DNA of 5,964 nt from an uncultured Lachnospiraceae bacterium (GTDB lineage: Bacteria > Bacillota > Clostridia > Lachnospirales > Lachnospiraceae), in assembly GCA_946639085.1 (NCBI GenBank), contig CAMPBP010000090.1, forward strand, positions 1 to 5,964. Reading direction: 5' to 3'. The translations under genes and the position numbers were made by a program. Positions 1 to 5,964 of this stretch are shown piece after piece (position 1 is the stretch's first letter; each line of letters begins with the position of its first letter). A model generated the notes under the pieces. The model did no database searches. It worked only from the letters and a program-made list of their open reading frames with translations, and had not been told where the DNA came from.

Positions 1-404
1 TCTTTTGATAAAGAAGATGCCCCAAAGTCATCGGTTAGAATGCAAAAGGGTGTTTCGAGAAATGTTTTAGCCATTACGGCTTCTTCTTTCGATGAACCGT
101 ATCCGCTTTTGGTAACTTTAAGATATATGCAGTATTCGCACATGGGATCTGCTTTATCGGGGTTTTGGGAATGCATTACAAACGGCCCCGTCATGAAGAC
201 CGTACCGGGCGTTATCCGATACTTTGTGCCGTCTATCTCGGCTTCTCCGTATCCGTATGGTATTATATGAAGTTCAAAACTGTCGTTACTGTGACTGTGT
301 AACGGAATGTGTCTTTCAAAACGCTCAAAAACGAGATTGAGCACTTTAAAAGTCAATCCTCCCATTTCAAAACATAAGTTGTAATCCGTCAATTTTTTCT
401 TCAT
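1..404 (-). CDS. AraC-type transcriptional regulator, N-terminal cupin domain (partial)
   Basis: Reading the minus strand from the ATG at 404 gives 134 uninterrupted codons to the window edge, where the gene is cut. The protein starts MKKKLTDYNLCF. It carries a cupin (jelly-roll) pattern: H36-x-H38, E44 and G51 form motif 1, and P66-G67, P74 and H78 form motif 2. This is the layout of the effector-binding domain found at the N terminus of AraC-family regulators. The DNA-binding helix-turn-helix half would lie outside the window, so AraC membership is inferred from the cupin and from the divergent position next to a catabolic-looking operon. An in-frame TGA five codons upstream fixes ATG 404 as the first ATG. 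The ribosome binding site is poor: a GAAGG lies about 18 nt upstream. A stand-alone cupin protein is the main alternative. The likely target is the 539-2597 operon. Confidence 0.72.
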   Translation of the reverse strand, partial: MKKKLTDYNLCFEMGGLTFKVLNLVFERFERHIPLHSHSNDSFELHIIPYGYGEAEIDGTKYRITPGTVFMTGPFVMHSQNPDKADPMCEYCIYLKVTKSGYGSSKEEAVMAKTFLETPFCILTDDFGASSLSK

Positions 405-538
405 ACCGTAATAATATCAAATAACCTTCGAAAATGCGACATGAATCGGTGAAATTCGGCAAATATCTTTATTTCGCATCAAAGAATAAAAAAGTATGTT
501 ATAAACAGTAACTTACATATTATTCGCAGGAGGTACGT
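405..538. promoter_or_regulatory. Divergent regulatory region between the cupin regulator and the MDR/AKR operon
   Basis: This 134-nt AT-rich gap must hold promoters for both flanking genes. Possible regulator-binding elements are visible. ATGCGA at 434-439 recurs inverted as TCGCAT at 474-479. TCGG at 446-449 and 456-459 forms a direct repeat one helical turn (10 bp) apart, within the similar contexts AATCGGTGAAA and ATTCGGCAAAT. A weak plus-strand promoter candidate is TTCGCA (473-478), 16 nt, then TATGTT (495-500), each matching four of six consensus bases; TATAAA at 500-505 is another -10 candidate. On the minus strand TATTAT (416-411) resembles a -10 but lies almost on the regulator start codon. 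None of these is certain; the divergent arrangement itself is the strongest evidence. Confidence 0.4.
528..534 (+). promoter_or_regulatory. Ribosome binding site of the MDR gene
   Basis: AGGAGGT ends 4 nt before ATG 539. It decides the start: the next in-frame ATG at 551 (MRAAILPG), which resembles the first residue of many MDR proteins, would be 16 nt away and too far. Confidence 0.75.
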
Positions 539-1594
539 ATGGTAACTAAGATGAGAGCGGCAATATTGCCCGGAAACAGTACGGTTGAATTGAAAGATTT
601 TGAAGTTCCGAAGCCCGGTCACGGCGAAGTGCTCATAAAGACTCGCGCCACCACCATTTGCGGAAGCGATATCAGATGTATATACAGAGAACATGTGGGC
701 AAAGGTCCGGAAGGTTATATCCCCGGAATGGCGGCCGGACATGAGCCTTGCGGCGAGATAGTGGAAGAAGGCGAAGGATTAAGAAGATTCAAAAAAGGTG
801 ACAGAGTTATTGTTTATCATATCTCGGGCTGTGGTGTGTGCAACGATTGCAGACGCGGATATTATATCTCTTGCAAGAGCAAATACAGACGCGCTTACGG
901 CTGGCAGCGTAACGGCGGAATGGCAGAGTACATTCTCGCCGAAGAGAAGGACCTTATAGCTCTCCCCGATGAACTTACCTTCAAAGACGGCGCACAGGTA
1001 GCCTGCGGTTTCGGAACTGTTTACGAGGCGCTTCAGAAGATTGGGGTTTGCGGCGATCATGCGGTATTGGTAACGGGACTCGGTCCTGTGGGACTTGCGG
1101 CTCTTATGCTTGCAAAAGCGATGGGCGCAGAAAAACTGATCGGTGTTGAGATGAACGATTATCGTATCAAACTCGCAAAAGATCTGGGACTTGCAGATTA
1201 CGTATTTAAGCCGGGCGATGATACGTTAAAGCAGATACTTGATGTTACCGGCGGATACGGATGTGAAAGGGCCGTTGACTGCAGCGCAAACGATGCGGGA
1301 CGTCAGCTTGCCATTCGCGCTACCCGTCAGTGGGGCAAGATCGCCTTTGTAGGTGAAGGCGGAACGGTAAACTTCAATCCCAGTCCCGACATCATACACG
1401 ATCAGAAGACTATTTACGGATCATGGGTTACATCGCTTTGGCTCATGGAAGAACTCGTTGAAAGATTGGTTCGCTGGAACATACATCCCGAGGACCTTGT
1501 CACACATGAATTTCCTCTTGAACAGGCAGGGGAAGCATACAGACTCATGGCATCGGGCAATTGCGGTAAAGTTGCGGTAGTTTTCAACGATTAA
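539..1594 (+). CDS. Zinc-dependent medium-chain alcohol/polyol dehydrogenase (MDR family)
   Basis: A 351-residue protein, the normal length for tetrameric zinc MDR enzymes such as sorbitol, threonine and alcohol dehydrogenases. It is expected to be a cytosolic NAD(P)-linked oxidoreductase converting a secondary alcohol to a ketone. The GroES-like domain covers about 5-150. Catalytic zinc residues are C41 (in TICGSD), H68-E69 (in GHEPCGE) and probably C156. Structural zinc cysteines are C98, C101, C104 and C112. The Rossmann domain begins with GLGPVG at 180-185. The acidic E204 at the end of the second strand (GVEMND) favours NAD over NADP. The start at 539 is set by an AGGAGGT site. The gene is the first of a two-gene operon; the AKR gene starts 10 nt after its stop. 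Divergent control by the cupin regulator is inferred. The substrate is unknown: sugar alcohol, aldonate or amino alcohol are all possible. Confidence 0.9.
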   Translation: MVTKMRAAILPGNSTVELKDFEVPKPGHGEVLIKTRATTICGSDIRCIYREHVGKGPEGYIPGMAAGHEPCGEIVEEGEGLRRFKKGDRVIVYHISGCGVCNDCRRGYYISCKSKYRRAYGWQRNGGMAEYILAEEKDLIALPDELTFKDGAQVACGFGTVYEALQKIGVCGDHAVLVTGLGPVGLAALMLAKAMGAEKLIGVEMNDYRIKLAKDLGLADYVFKPGDDTLKQILDVTGGYGCERAVDCSANDAGRQLAIRATRQWGKIAFVGEGGTVNFNPSPDIIHDQKTIYGSWVTSLWLMEELVERLVRWNIHPEDLVTHEFPLEQAGEAYRLMASGNCGKVAVVFND

Positions 1595-1604
1595 CGGAGG
1601 ATAA

Positions 1605-2597
1605 ATGAGCGAGTTACAGGTTATCGATCAAAAATATATACCGAGGGTTAAACTTTCAAACGGCGAGAGCATTCCGGCCATGGGACTGGGCACTTTCGGC
1701 TCAGACAAATACGGTGCGGACATCGTTTCCGAGGCTGTGTACGGTGCCATAAAGGAAGGTTACAGATTTATCGACTGTGCGGCTGTATATCAGAATGAAG
1801 ACAGGATCGGTGAAGTCCTAAAAAAGATTTTTTCTGAAACCGATATAAACAGAGACGATCTTTTCATTGTTTCAAAAGTCTGGAATGATATGCACAGACG
1901 AGTTAAAGAGGCGTGTCTTAAAAGTCTTCGCGATCTTAAACTGTCCAAGCTCGATCTTTATTTTGTTCACTGGCCTTTCCCGAATTATCATGCACCCGGC
2001 TGCGACGGTGATTCGAGAAATCCCGATTCCAAACCGTTTTCGGTGGAAGAGTTTATGGATACCTGGCGACAGATGGAAGAACTTGTTGATGAAGGATATG
2101 TCCGCTATATAGGAATGTCTAACATGACGGTTAAGAAGCTGGAAGCTGTATACGGTCTTTGCCGCATAAAGCCTTCATTCCTTGAGATGGAGTGCCATCC
2201 CGCGTTTCAGCAGCCGGAACTTTTTGAATATGCAAAGTCACTTGACATAGTTCCGGTAGGCTTCTGCCCCATAGGTTCTCCTTCAAGACCGGAAAGAGAC
2301 AGAACGAGTGATGACATAGCAGCCACAGAAATGGATGTTATAAAAGATATTGCTAAAGCGCATAACGTTCATCCGGCTCTCATCTGTCTTAAATGGGCGG
2401 TACAGCGCGGAGTTATCCCGATACCTTTTTCGGTAAAAGAACCGCAATATCATTCAAATCTTGAATGTATCACAAAAGATCCGCTCACAGAAGAAGAGAT
2501 GGAAAGTATTAAAAAAGCGGATAAGGATTGCAGACTCATCAAAGGTCAGGTCTTCTTATGGCAAGGAGCAACCGACTGGCGTGAGCTTTGGAAATAG
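1605..2597 (+). CDS. Aldo/keto reductase, aldose-reductase-like, with altered cofactor motif
   Basis: A 330-residue TIM-barrel oxidoreductase of the AKR superfamily, with sequence style closest to aldose/xylose reductases (PAMGLGTFGS near 24-33). The catalytic tetrad is complete: D57 (RFIDCAAVYQNE), Y62, K91 (IVSKVWND) and H122 (YFVHWPF). Members reduce sugar aldehydes, ketones or 2,5-diketogluconate-type compounds with NAD(P)H. The C-terminal cofactor loop is unusual. Where the family has IPKS followed six residues later by an Arg (as in human AKR1B1), this protein has I273-P274-F275-S276 and Q281, while N285 is kept. The two residues that grip the NADPH 2'-phosphate are thus absent, which suggests NADH use; that is inference. 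GGAGG at 1596-1600 lies 4 nt before ATG 1605. Only 10 nt separate it from the MDR gene, so the two are co-transcribed and may act on the same alcohol/carbonyl pair. A strong hairpin follows. Confidence 0.9.
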   Translation: MSELQVIDQKYIPRVKLSNGESIPAMGLGTFGSDKYGADIVSEAVYGAIKEGYRFIDCAAVYQNEDRIGEVLKKIFSETDINRDDLFIVSKVWNDMHRRVKEACLKSLRDLKLSKLDLYFVHWPFPNYHAPGCDGDSRNPDSKPFSVEEFMDTWRQMEELVDEGYVRYIGMSNMTVKKLEAVYGLCRIKPSFLEMECHPAFQQPELFEYAKSLDIVPVGFCPIGSPSRPERDRTSDDIAATEMDVIKDIAKAHNVHPALICLKWAVQRGVIPIPFSVKEPQYHSNLECITKDPLTEEEMESIKKADKDCRLIKGQVFLWQGATDWRELWK

Positions 2598-2627
2598 CAT
2601 TCTACCACACAGCATATACAAGTATTG

Positions 2628-2665
2628 CGAAGAGGCCTCGAAGGGAAACTTTCGGGGCCTTTTCG
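2628..2665 (+). terminator. Hairpin terminator after the MDR/AKR operon
   Basis: A near-continuous 17-bp stem (2628-2644 with 2649-2665, three G-U pairs) is closed by a GAAA tetraloop. Its core is AGGCC pairing with GGCCT. The T-run (2660-2663) lies in the 3' arm instead of after it, so the U-tail is short. The position 31 nt after the AKR stop fits an operon end. Confidence 0.75.
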
Positions 2666-2725
2666 TAGAGGTTTATAAAATTCACGTAAACAATGCAATT
2701 TTTTCTTTTTTTATGCCCAAAATCG

Positions 2726-2734
2726 TGTTATCAT
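2726..2734 (+). promoter_or_regulatory. Extended -10 promoter candidate for DAHP synthase
   Basis: TGTTATCAT has the TGn extension and a -10 hexamer (TATCAT) matching five of six consensus bases. No good -35 is present; a T-rich stretch (about 2699-2712) occupies that position, which is tolerated with an extended -10. Transcription would start near 2741, giving a leader of about 40 nt, too short for a T-box or leader-peptide attenuator. Confidence 0.42.
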
Positions 2735-2766
2735 GAGGAGAAAAATCGTATGTAAAGCGCATTTTC

Positions 2767-2772
2767 GGGAGG
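2767..2772 (+). promoter_or_regulatory. Ribosome binding site of DAHP synthase
   Basis: GGGAGG stands 10 nt before ATG 2783. This is slightly long but better than the 16 nt to the next in-frame ATG at 2789, so 2783 is preferred. Confidence 0.6.
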
Positions 2773-2782
2773 TTTATCCTTT

Positions 2783-3811
2783 ATGAATATGGAATTCGAG
2801 CGTAAACTCACTATCCCCATGGAAGCAAAAGAAATGTATCCCGTGACCATGGAAATATCTGAGACGATCGCCAAAAGAGATATAGAGTTAAAGAAGATAC
2901 TTGACGGAAGAGACGACCGTCTGATTCTTATCATCGGACCGTGCTCGGCCGACAACGAAGACAGTGTGATGGACTACATTACACGTTTAAAGGGTGTGTC
3001 GGATAAAGTTAAAGATAAGATATTTATCATTCCGAGAATATACACCAACAAACCCAGAACTTCCGGGGAAGGCTACAAGGGTATGCTTCATCAGCCAAAC
3101 CCCAATGAGAAGCCCGATCTTTTCAAAGGTATCATTGCCATCAGAAAGCTTCATATGCGTGCCGTAAAAGAGACCGGATTCTCCTGCGCGGATGAGATGC
3201 TTTATACGGAAAATCACAAATATCTCGATGATCTTTTGGGATATGTAGCTGTCGGTGCCAGATCTGTAGAAGATCAGCAGCACAGACTTACCGCCAGCGG
3301 TATAGAAGTACCCGTAGGTATGAAGAACCCTACAGCAGGAGATTTCAACGGTATGTTAAATGCCATTAAGACAGCTCAGCACGGTCATTCATTTATCTAC
3401 AGAGGATGGTCGGCGCATTCCTTCGGCAATCCTTATGCCCATGCGGTGCTTCGCGGATACAGTGACATGCACGGAAACTTCATTTCAAACTACGATTATG
3501 AGCATGTTGCAAAGCTTGCGGAAATGTATGCGGAGTTTGATCTTGAAAATCCTGCGGTCATCATCGATACGAACCATGCAAACTCCGGCAAAGATCCGTT
3601 CAAGCAGCCGGGCATTATAAAAGAAGTGCTTAAATATCGAAATGAACACGAAGATCTTAAGAAGCTGGTAAAAGGCTTCATGGTTGAGAGTTATATCGAA
3701 GACGGCAACCAGAAAGTGGGAGAGGGCATATACGGCAAATCTATTACAGATGCCTGCCTTGGCTGGGAAAAAACCGAAAAAATGATATTTGAGATGGCAG
3801 ATATTATATAG
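2783..3811 (+). CDS. aroF: 3-deoxy-7-phosphoheptulonate (DAHP) synthase, class I
   Basis: A 342-residue cytosolic enzyme that condenses phosphoenolpyruvate and erythrose 4-phosphate to DAHP, the entry step of the shikimate pathway. The expected metal ligands are visible: C54 (IGPCSADN), H265 (DTNHANSGKDP), E302 (MVESY) and D323 (GKSITDACLGW). Phosphate and PEP contacts are R85 and the K90-P-R-T motif (RIYTNKPRTSGEG) and the GARSVEDQQHR segment. The length matches class I-alpha enzymes of the E. coli AroF/AroG/AroH type; there is no fused chorismate mutase or regulatory domain. The KNGTDG loop of the E. coli enzymes reads KNPTAGD here, a form I associate with clostridial and lactobacillal homologues. 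Feedback type (Tyr, Phe or Trp) cannot be told, so the symbol is a family label. It stands alone, with its own promoter candidate and a terminator directly after it, not in an aro operon. Confidence 0.95.
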   Translation: MNMEFERKLTIPMEAKEMYPVTMEISETIAKRDIELKKILDGRDDRLILIIGPCSADNEDSVMDYITRLKGVSDKVKDKIFIIPRIYTNKPRTSGEGYKGMLHQPNPNEKPDLFKGIIAIRKLHMRAVKETGFSCADEMLYTENHKYLDDLLGYVAVGARSVEDQQHRLTASGIEVPVGMKNPTAGDFNGMLNAIKTAQHGHSFIYRGWSAHSFGNPYAHAVLRGYSDMHGNFISNYDYEHVAKLAEMYAEFDLENPAVIIDTNHANSGKDPFKQPGIIKEVLKYRNEHEDLKKLVKGFMVESYIEDGNQKVGEGIYGKSITDACLGWEKTEKMIFEMADII

Positions 3812-3816
3812 ACTTA

Positions 3817-3846
3817 AAAAGAGCGACTCGTACGAGCCGCTCTTTT
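3817..3846. terminator. Bidirectional terminator between convergent genes
   Basis: AAAAGAGCG (3817-3825) pairs with CGCTCTTTT (3838-3846). After one A-C mismatch, CTC pairs with GAG around a GTAC loop. The A-run on one side and T-run on the other give a U-tail in either direction. The hairpin sits between the DAHP synthase stop (3811) and the ferredoxin-AKR stop (3851) and should serve both. Confidence 0.85.
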
Positions 3847-3850
3847 GGTA

Positions 3851-4957
3851 TTATTTCTTCATTTTGTTTGCAAGTTCCTCCATGTAGAATGGAATGTTCA
3901 GACTCTGAGGACACTGTGCGGTACATGAACGGCATCCTATGCAGTCTGCGGGTTTTCCTTCCGACTCAACCTTGTCGGCCTTCCAGAGATTGAAGTTGCC
4001 GTTAGCCTTAACATCGTTCAAAACGGTAAGGTACTCGGGAATGTTGATCTGTACGGGACAGGTCTTTGTACAGTATCTGCAGCCGGTACAGGGGATCGTG
4101 AGCTGCTTCTTGAAAAGATCCAAAGCTTCCATAAGAGTGGCTTCGTCTTCTTTTGAAAGTACATCGTCTGTCGAGAACGTTTCGATGTTATCCTTTATCT
4201 GCTCAAGGTTGTTCATTCCGCTTAAGACTACCTGAATGCCGGGAAGACTCTTAACGAATCTGAGTGCCCATGAGGAGATGCTCCATTCGGGATGAGCCTT
4301 TTTAAGTATCGCTTCGGAGTCGGGTGTAAGAGAAGAAAGTCTGCCGCCTCTTACGGGTTCCATTACCATGATTGGAATATTTCTTTTTCTCAAAGCTTCA
4401 TATTCGCTTTTTGAGTTTCCGTATACCCAGTCGTAATAGTTGAGCTGGATCTGTGCAAAATCAAATTGATGACTGTCGGCAAAACGCTCAAGTGTAGAGG
4501 TTGAAGCATGTGACGAGAAGCCGAGATATCTGATCTTTCCTTCAGCACGTTTTTCTTCAAGAAAGTCCACAAGACCGGAACTTAGGTATTCGTCAATGTT
4601 TCCGTCGAGAATACAGTGCACGAGATAAAAGTCGATGTGATCGGTCTTAAGTCTTGAAAGCTGATCGTCGAACATCTTCTTATAGTCTTTGCAAGCGTTA
4701 ATGTTGAATTTGGTGGCAACGTAGAAAGTGCTGCGGTCGTATTTGCTCATGCAATCGCCGACGCAACGCTCCGAATCACCGTTGTTGTATACGTGAGCCG
4801 TATCAAAATAGTTTATGCCGTTTTTGTATGCGTAGTCGATGACTTCGAACGCATCTTTGTCAATAATGCTTTCGCCCTTGGGATCGCTTGTGTGAAAACG
4901 CATATTTCCCAGTCCCAGCATAGAAAGTTCTATGTCTTTAAACGGTTTCTTTATCAT
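3851..4957 (-). CDS. Aldo/keto reductase with C-terminal two-[4Fe-4S] ferredoxin domain
   Basis: From ATG 4957 the protein has 368 residues. The first about 280 form an AKR barrel with all four catalytic residues: D52 (NYFDTAHVYNNG), Y57, K83 (VATKFN) and H114 (FYLVHC). The tail (about 288-368) carries two CxxCxxCxxxCP clusters: C290, C293, C296, C300 and C339, C342, C345, C349. This architecture matches the predicted oxidoreductases of COG1453, common in anaerobes, in which Fe-S clusters presumably pass electrons to or from the barrel site. Substrate and electron partner are not established. The start is chosen by a perfect AAGGAGGT 5 nt upstream; an in-frame TTG at 4975 would make the ribosome binding site part of the coding sequence and is rejected. 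It is transcribed alone, convergent with DAHP synthase and divergent from the helicase. It is only distantly similar to the AKR at 1605-2597, so not a local duplication. Confidence 0.92.
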   Translation of the reverse strand: MIKKPFKDIELSMLGLGNMRFHTSDPKGESIIDKDAFEVIDYAYKNGINYFDTAHVYNNGDSERCVGDCMSKYDRSTFYVATKFNINACKDYKKMFDDQLSRLKTDHIDFYLVHCILDGNIDEYLSSGLVDFLEEKRAEGKIRYLGFSSHASTSTLERFADSHQFDFAQIQLNYYDWVYGNSKSEYEALRKRNIPIMVMEPVRGGRLSSLTPDSEAILKKAHPEWSISSWALRFVKSLPGIQVVLSGMNNLEQIKDNIETFSTDDVLSKEDEATLMEALDLFKKQLTIPCTGCRYCTKTCPVQINIPEYLTVLNDVKANGNFNLWKADKVESEGKPADCIGCRSCTAQCPQSLNIPFYMEELANKMKK

Positions 4958-4962
4958 GAAAT

Positions 4963-4970
4963 ACCTCCTT
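4963..4970 (-). promoter_or_regulatory. Ribosome binding site deciding the ferredoxin-AKR start
   Basis: On the minus strand this reads AAGGAGGT, a full anti-Shine-Dalgarno match, with a 5-nt spacer to ATG 4957. It rules out the TTG start at 4975. Confidence 0.88.
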
Positions 4971-5125
4971 GTCAAATAACTGTTACCCTCATAAACAATT
5001 TAACACACAAGGCCTTAAAGAAATAGGATAAAAAATTTGAAAAGTTGGAAAAAAGCCGTACGCGATTGTTTTTATGATTAAAACCCTGTAAACTGATACG
5101 TGATACAAAGAATGGAAAGAGTAAG
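4971..5125. promoter_or_regulatory. Divergent intergenic region upstream of ferredoxin-AKR and helicase
   Basis: This AT-rich stretch must contain promoters in both directions, but none is convincing. Toward the helicase, TATGAT (5073-5078) is a good -10 without a -35, and TTGTTT (5066-5071), 17 nt, TAAACT (5089-5094) is a weak pair. A tandem heptamer, TGATACG then TGATACA, occupies 5094-5107. GGAAAGAG (5114-5121) is the only, weak, ribosome binding site before ATG 5126. The perfect TTGACA on the minus strand (4975-4970) merges into the ribosome binding site and is probably chance. No RNA gene is seen. Confidence 0.35.
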
Positions 5126-5964
5126 ATGGCATATTACAGAAAGAAAAAACGTAAAAAGCCCGTCGATGTCAATTCCCCGGAGCTTATAGCGGCGAGAAAG
5201 GCCTTCCTTGACAGGATCTCCGCCGCCAGATTCGATATAATAAAAGACAACGTAAAACATGTTTATGATTACGTAAAGTATTATGATTTTCCCGACATAA
5301 CATATGGGGCGGTCAAAGAGAAGATCGGCCACATAAATCTTGAAAACATCTTTTACAGTTCCATTAAGGGTTATTCCCGTTCAAGAGGCATAAATGCCAC
5401 TCTTGCAGGCAAGGCATGGAGGCAGATAGGTAAAAAGAACGCTTACGACGCTGCGGAGATGTTCGTTCTTTCAAACTATCCCGAGGCTTCACGTTACAGA
5501 TCCATGTCTCATGAGAGTTTCGAGCGTGATTTCCGCCTTTTTTACTCAAAACATGTTTCGGCCATAAAAGAACGATCACGAGAGATATTCGATAACGCCA
5601 TTTATCAGAACAGGGTATATCTCGACATAGAGCACATGCTCCTTGAAGAAGACAAGCGTTTCAATACGATGATCATGAGCGAGATTCCCACAAACATTCC
5701 GGATCTTTACCCCCTCGCAAGAAAAATGAAACGTCATTTCGTTCTTCATATAGGACCTACCAACTCGGGAAAAACGTACGATGCGTTGGAAGCGCTTAAA
5801 CGCGCGAAGAAGGGCATCTATCTGGCTCCCTTAAGACTTCTTGCCTTTGAGATCTACGACCGCCTTAACGACGCCGGAGTAAAGTGTAACATGATAACGG
5901 GGGAGGAAGAGATCTTTATTGAAGATGCTACCCATTCATCCGCTACAATAGAGACCTTGAGCAC
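5126..5964 (+). CDS. SUV3-like RNA helicase (DExH-type), N-terminal part
   Basis: The frame is open from ATG 5126 to the window end (279 full codons) and the gene is cut there. The first 13 residues are very basic (MAYYRKKKRKKPV), suggesting a nucleic-acid-binding tail. Residues about 15-200 are a mostly helical, charged region that I do not recognise. The ATPase domain starts near 205: Walker A GPTNSGKT at 210-217 (K216), then the Ia-like APLRLLAFEIYDRL from 234, TGEEE at 258-262, and SATIETLS at 272-279. The order and wording of these motifs match SUV3, the mitochondrial degradosome helicase (GPTNSGKT, GPLKLLAHEIF, TGEE, CTVEM), which unwinds RNA for decay. The DExH box and helicase C domain would lie beyond the edge. 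An in-frame TGA at 5075-5077 with no start codon between fixes the start. Its role here in RNA turnover is inferred by homology only. Confidence 0.82.
   Translation, partial: MAYYRKKKRKKPVDVNSPELIAARKAFLDRISAARFDIIKDNVKHVYDYVKYYDFPDITYGAVKEKIGHINLENIFYSSIKGYSRSRGINATLAGKAWRQIGKKNAYDAAEMFVLSNYPEASRYRSMSHESFERDFRLFYSKHVSAIKERSREIFDNAIYQNRVYLDIEHMLLEEDKRFNTMIMSEIPTNIPDLYPLARKMKRHFVLHIGPTNSGKTYDALEALKRAKKGIYLAPLRLLAFEIYDRLNDAGVKCNMITGEEEIFIEDATHSSATIETLS

Noticed and set aside
40..270. Plus-strand open frame of 76 codons
   Set aside because: It lies opposite the cupin regulator frame, which shows clear family motifs; no ribosome binding site and no recognisable protein.
479..1060. Two minus-strand open frames opposite the 5' half of the MDR gene
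   Set aside because: Antisense shadows of a well-conserved zinc dehydrogenase, without ribosome binding sites or domain features.
2461..2736. Plus-strand open frame overlapping the AKR 3' end and running through the terminator
   Set aside because: It crosses a strong hairpin, has no ribosome binding site, and its sequence is an out-of-frame reading of the AKR.
2666..2782. Possible T-box, trp-type attenuator or riboswitch before DAHP synthase
   Set aside because: The leader after the likely promoter is only about 40 nt, with no leader peptide, no T-box motif and no second hairpin.
4390..4572. Second minus-strand frame within the ferredoxin-AKR gene, suggestive of a frameshift
   Set aside because: The main frame is continuous with all catalytic residues, so there is no frameshift; this is an alternate-frame shadow.
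1605..4957. The two aldo/keto reductase genes as a local duplication
   Set aside because: They share only general AKR motifs, differ in cofactor loop, and only one has a ferredoxin tail; they belong to different subfamilies.
4970..4975. Perfect TTGACA -35 hexamer on the minus strand
   Set aside because: It abuts the ribosome binding site, so any matching -10 would fall inside the coding sequence; probably chance.
5078..5579. Minus-strand open frames opposite the helicase gene
   Set aside because: Antisense to a clear SUV3-like frame; no domain or ribosome binding site supports them.

Overview
The window looks like a chromosomal segment of a low-to-moderate GC Firmicute, most likely a clostridial gut or rumen bacterium of the Lachnospiraceae type. 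The reasons are strong AGGAGG-type ribosome binding sites, a clostridial form of class I DAHP synthase, a ferredoxin-tailed aldo/keto reductase typical of anaerobes, and codon use rich in AGA, CTT, ATA and GAT. No species can be named from the sequence. I see no mobile element, CRISPR array, tRNA or rRNA.

Layout. (1) Positions 1-404, minus strand: N-terminal part of a regulator with an AraC-type cupin sensor domain, running off the left edge. (2) Positions 405-538: divergent regulatory region. (3) Positions 539-2597, plus strand: a tight two-gene operon of a zinc-dependent medium-chain dehydrogenase (MDR) and an aldose-reductase-like aldo/keto reductase (AKR), closed by a long hairpin terminator near 2628-2665. 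(4) Positions 2783-3811, plus strand: a stand-alone DAHP synthase, the first step of aromatic amino acid synthesis, with its own extended -10 promoter candidate. (5) Positions 3812-3850: a bidirectional terminator shared with the next, convergent gene. (6) Positions 3851-4957, minus strand: an AKR with a C-terminal two-[4Fe-4S] ferredoxin module. (7) Positions 4958-5125: divergent intergenic region. (8) Positions 5126-5964, plus strand: 5' part of a SUV3-like RNA helicase gene, running off the right edge.

How the genes may work together. The MDR and AKR are the same two enzyme families that make up the sorbitol (polyol) route: aldehyde or ketone reduced to alcohol by an AKR, and a secondary alcohol oxidised by an MDR. 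Their 10-nt spacing and the divergent cupin regulator suggest a small inducible sugar, polyol or hydroxy-compound module. The substrate cannot be read from the sequence. The AKR lacks the usual 2'-phosphate contacts for NADPH and the MDR has an acidic residue where NAD-dependent enzymes have it, so the pair may share NAD(H). DAHP synthase, the ferredoxin-AKR and the helicase appear to be independent transcription units. The items most worth a second look are the SUV3-like helicase in a bacterium and the AKR/MDR pair with its altered cofactor motif.
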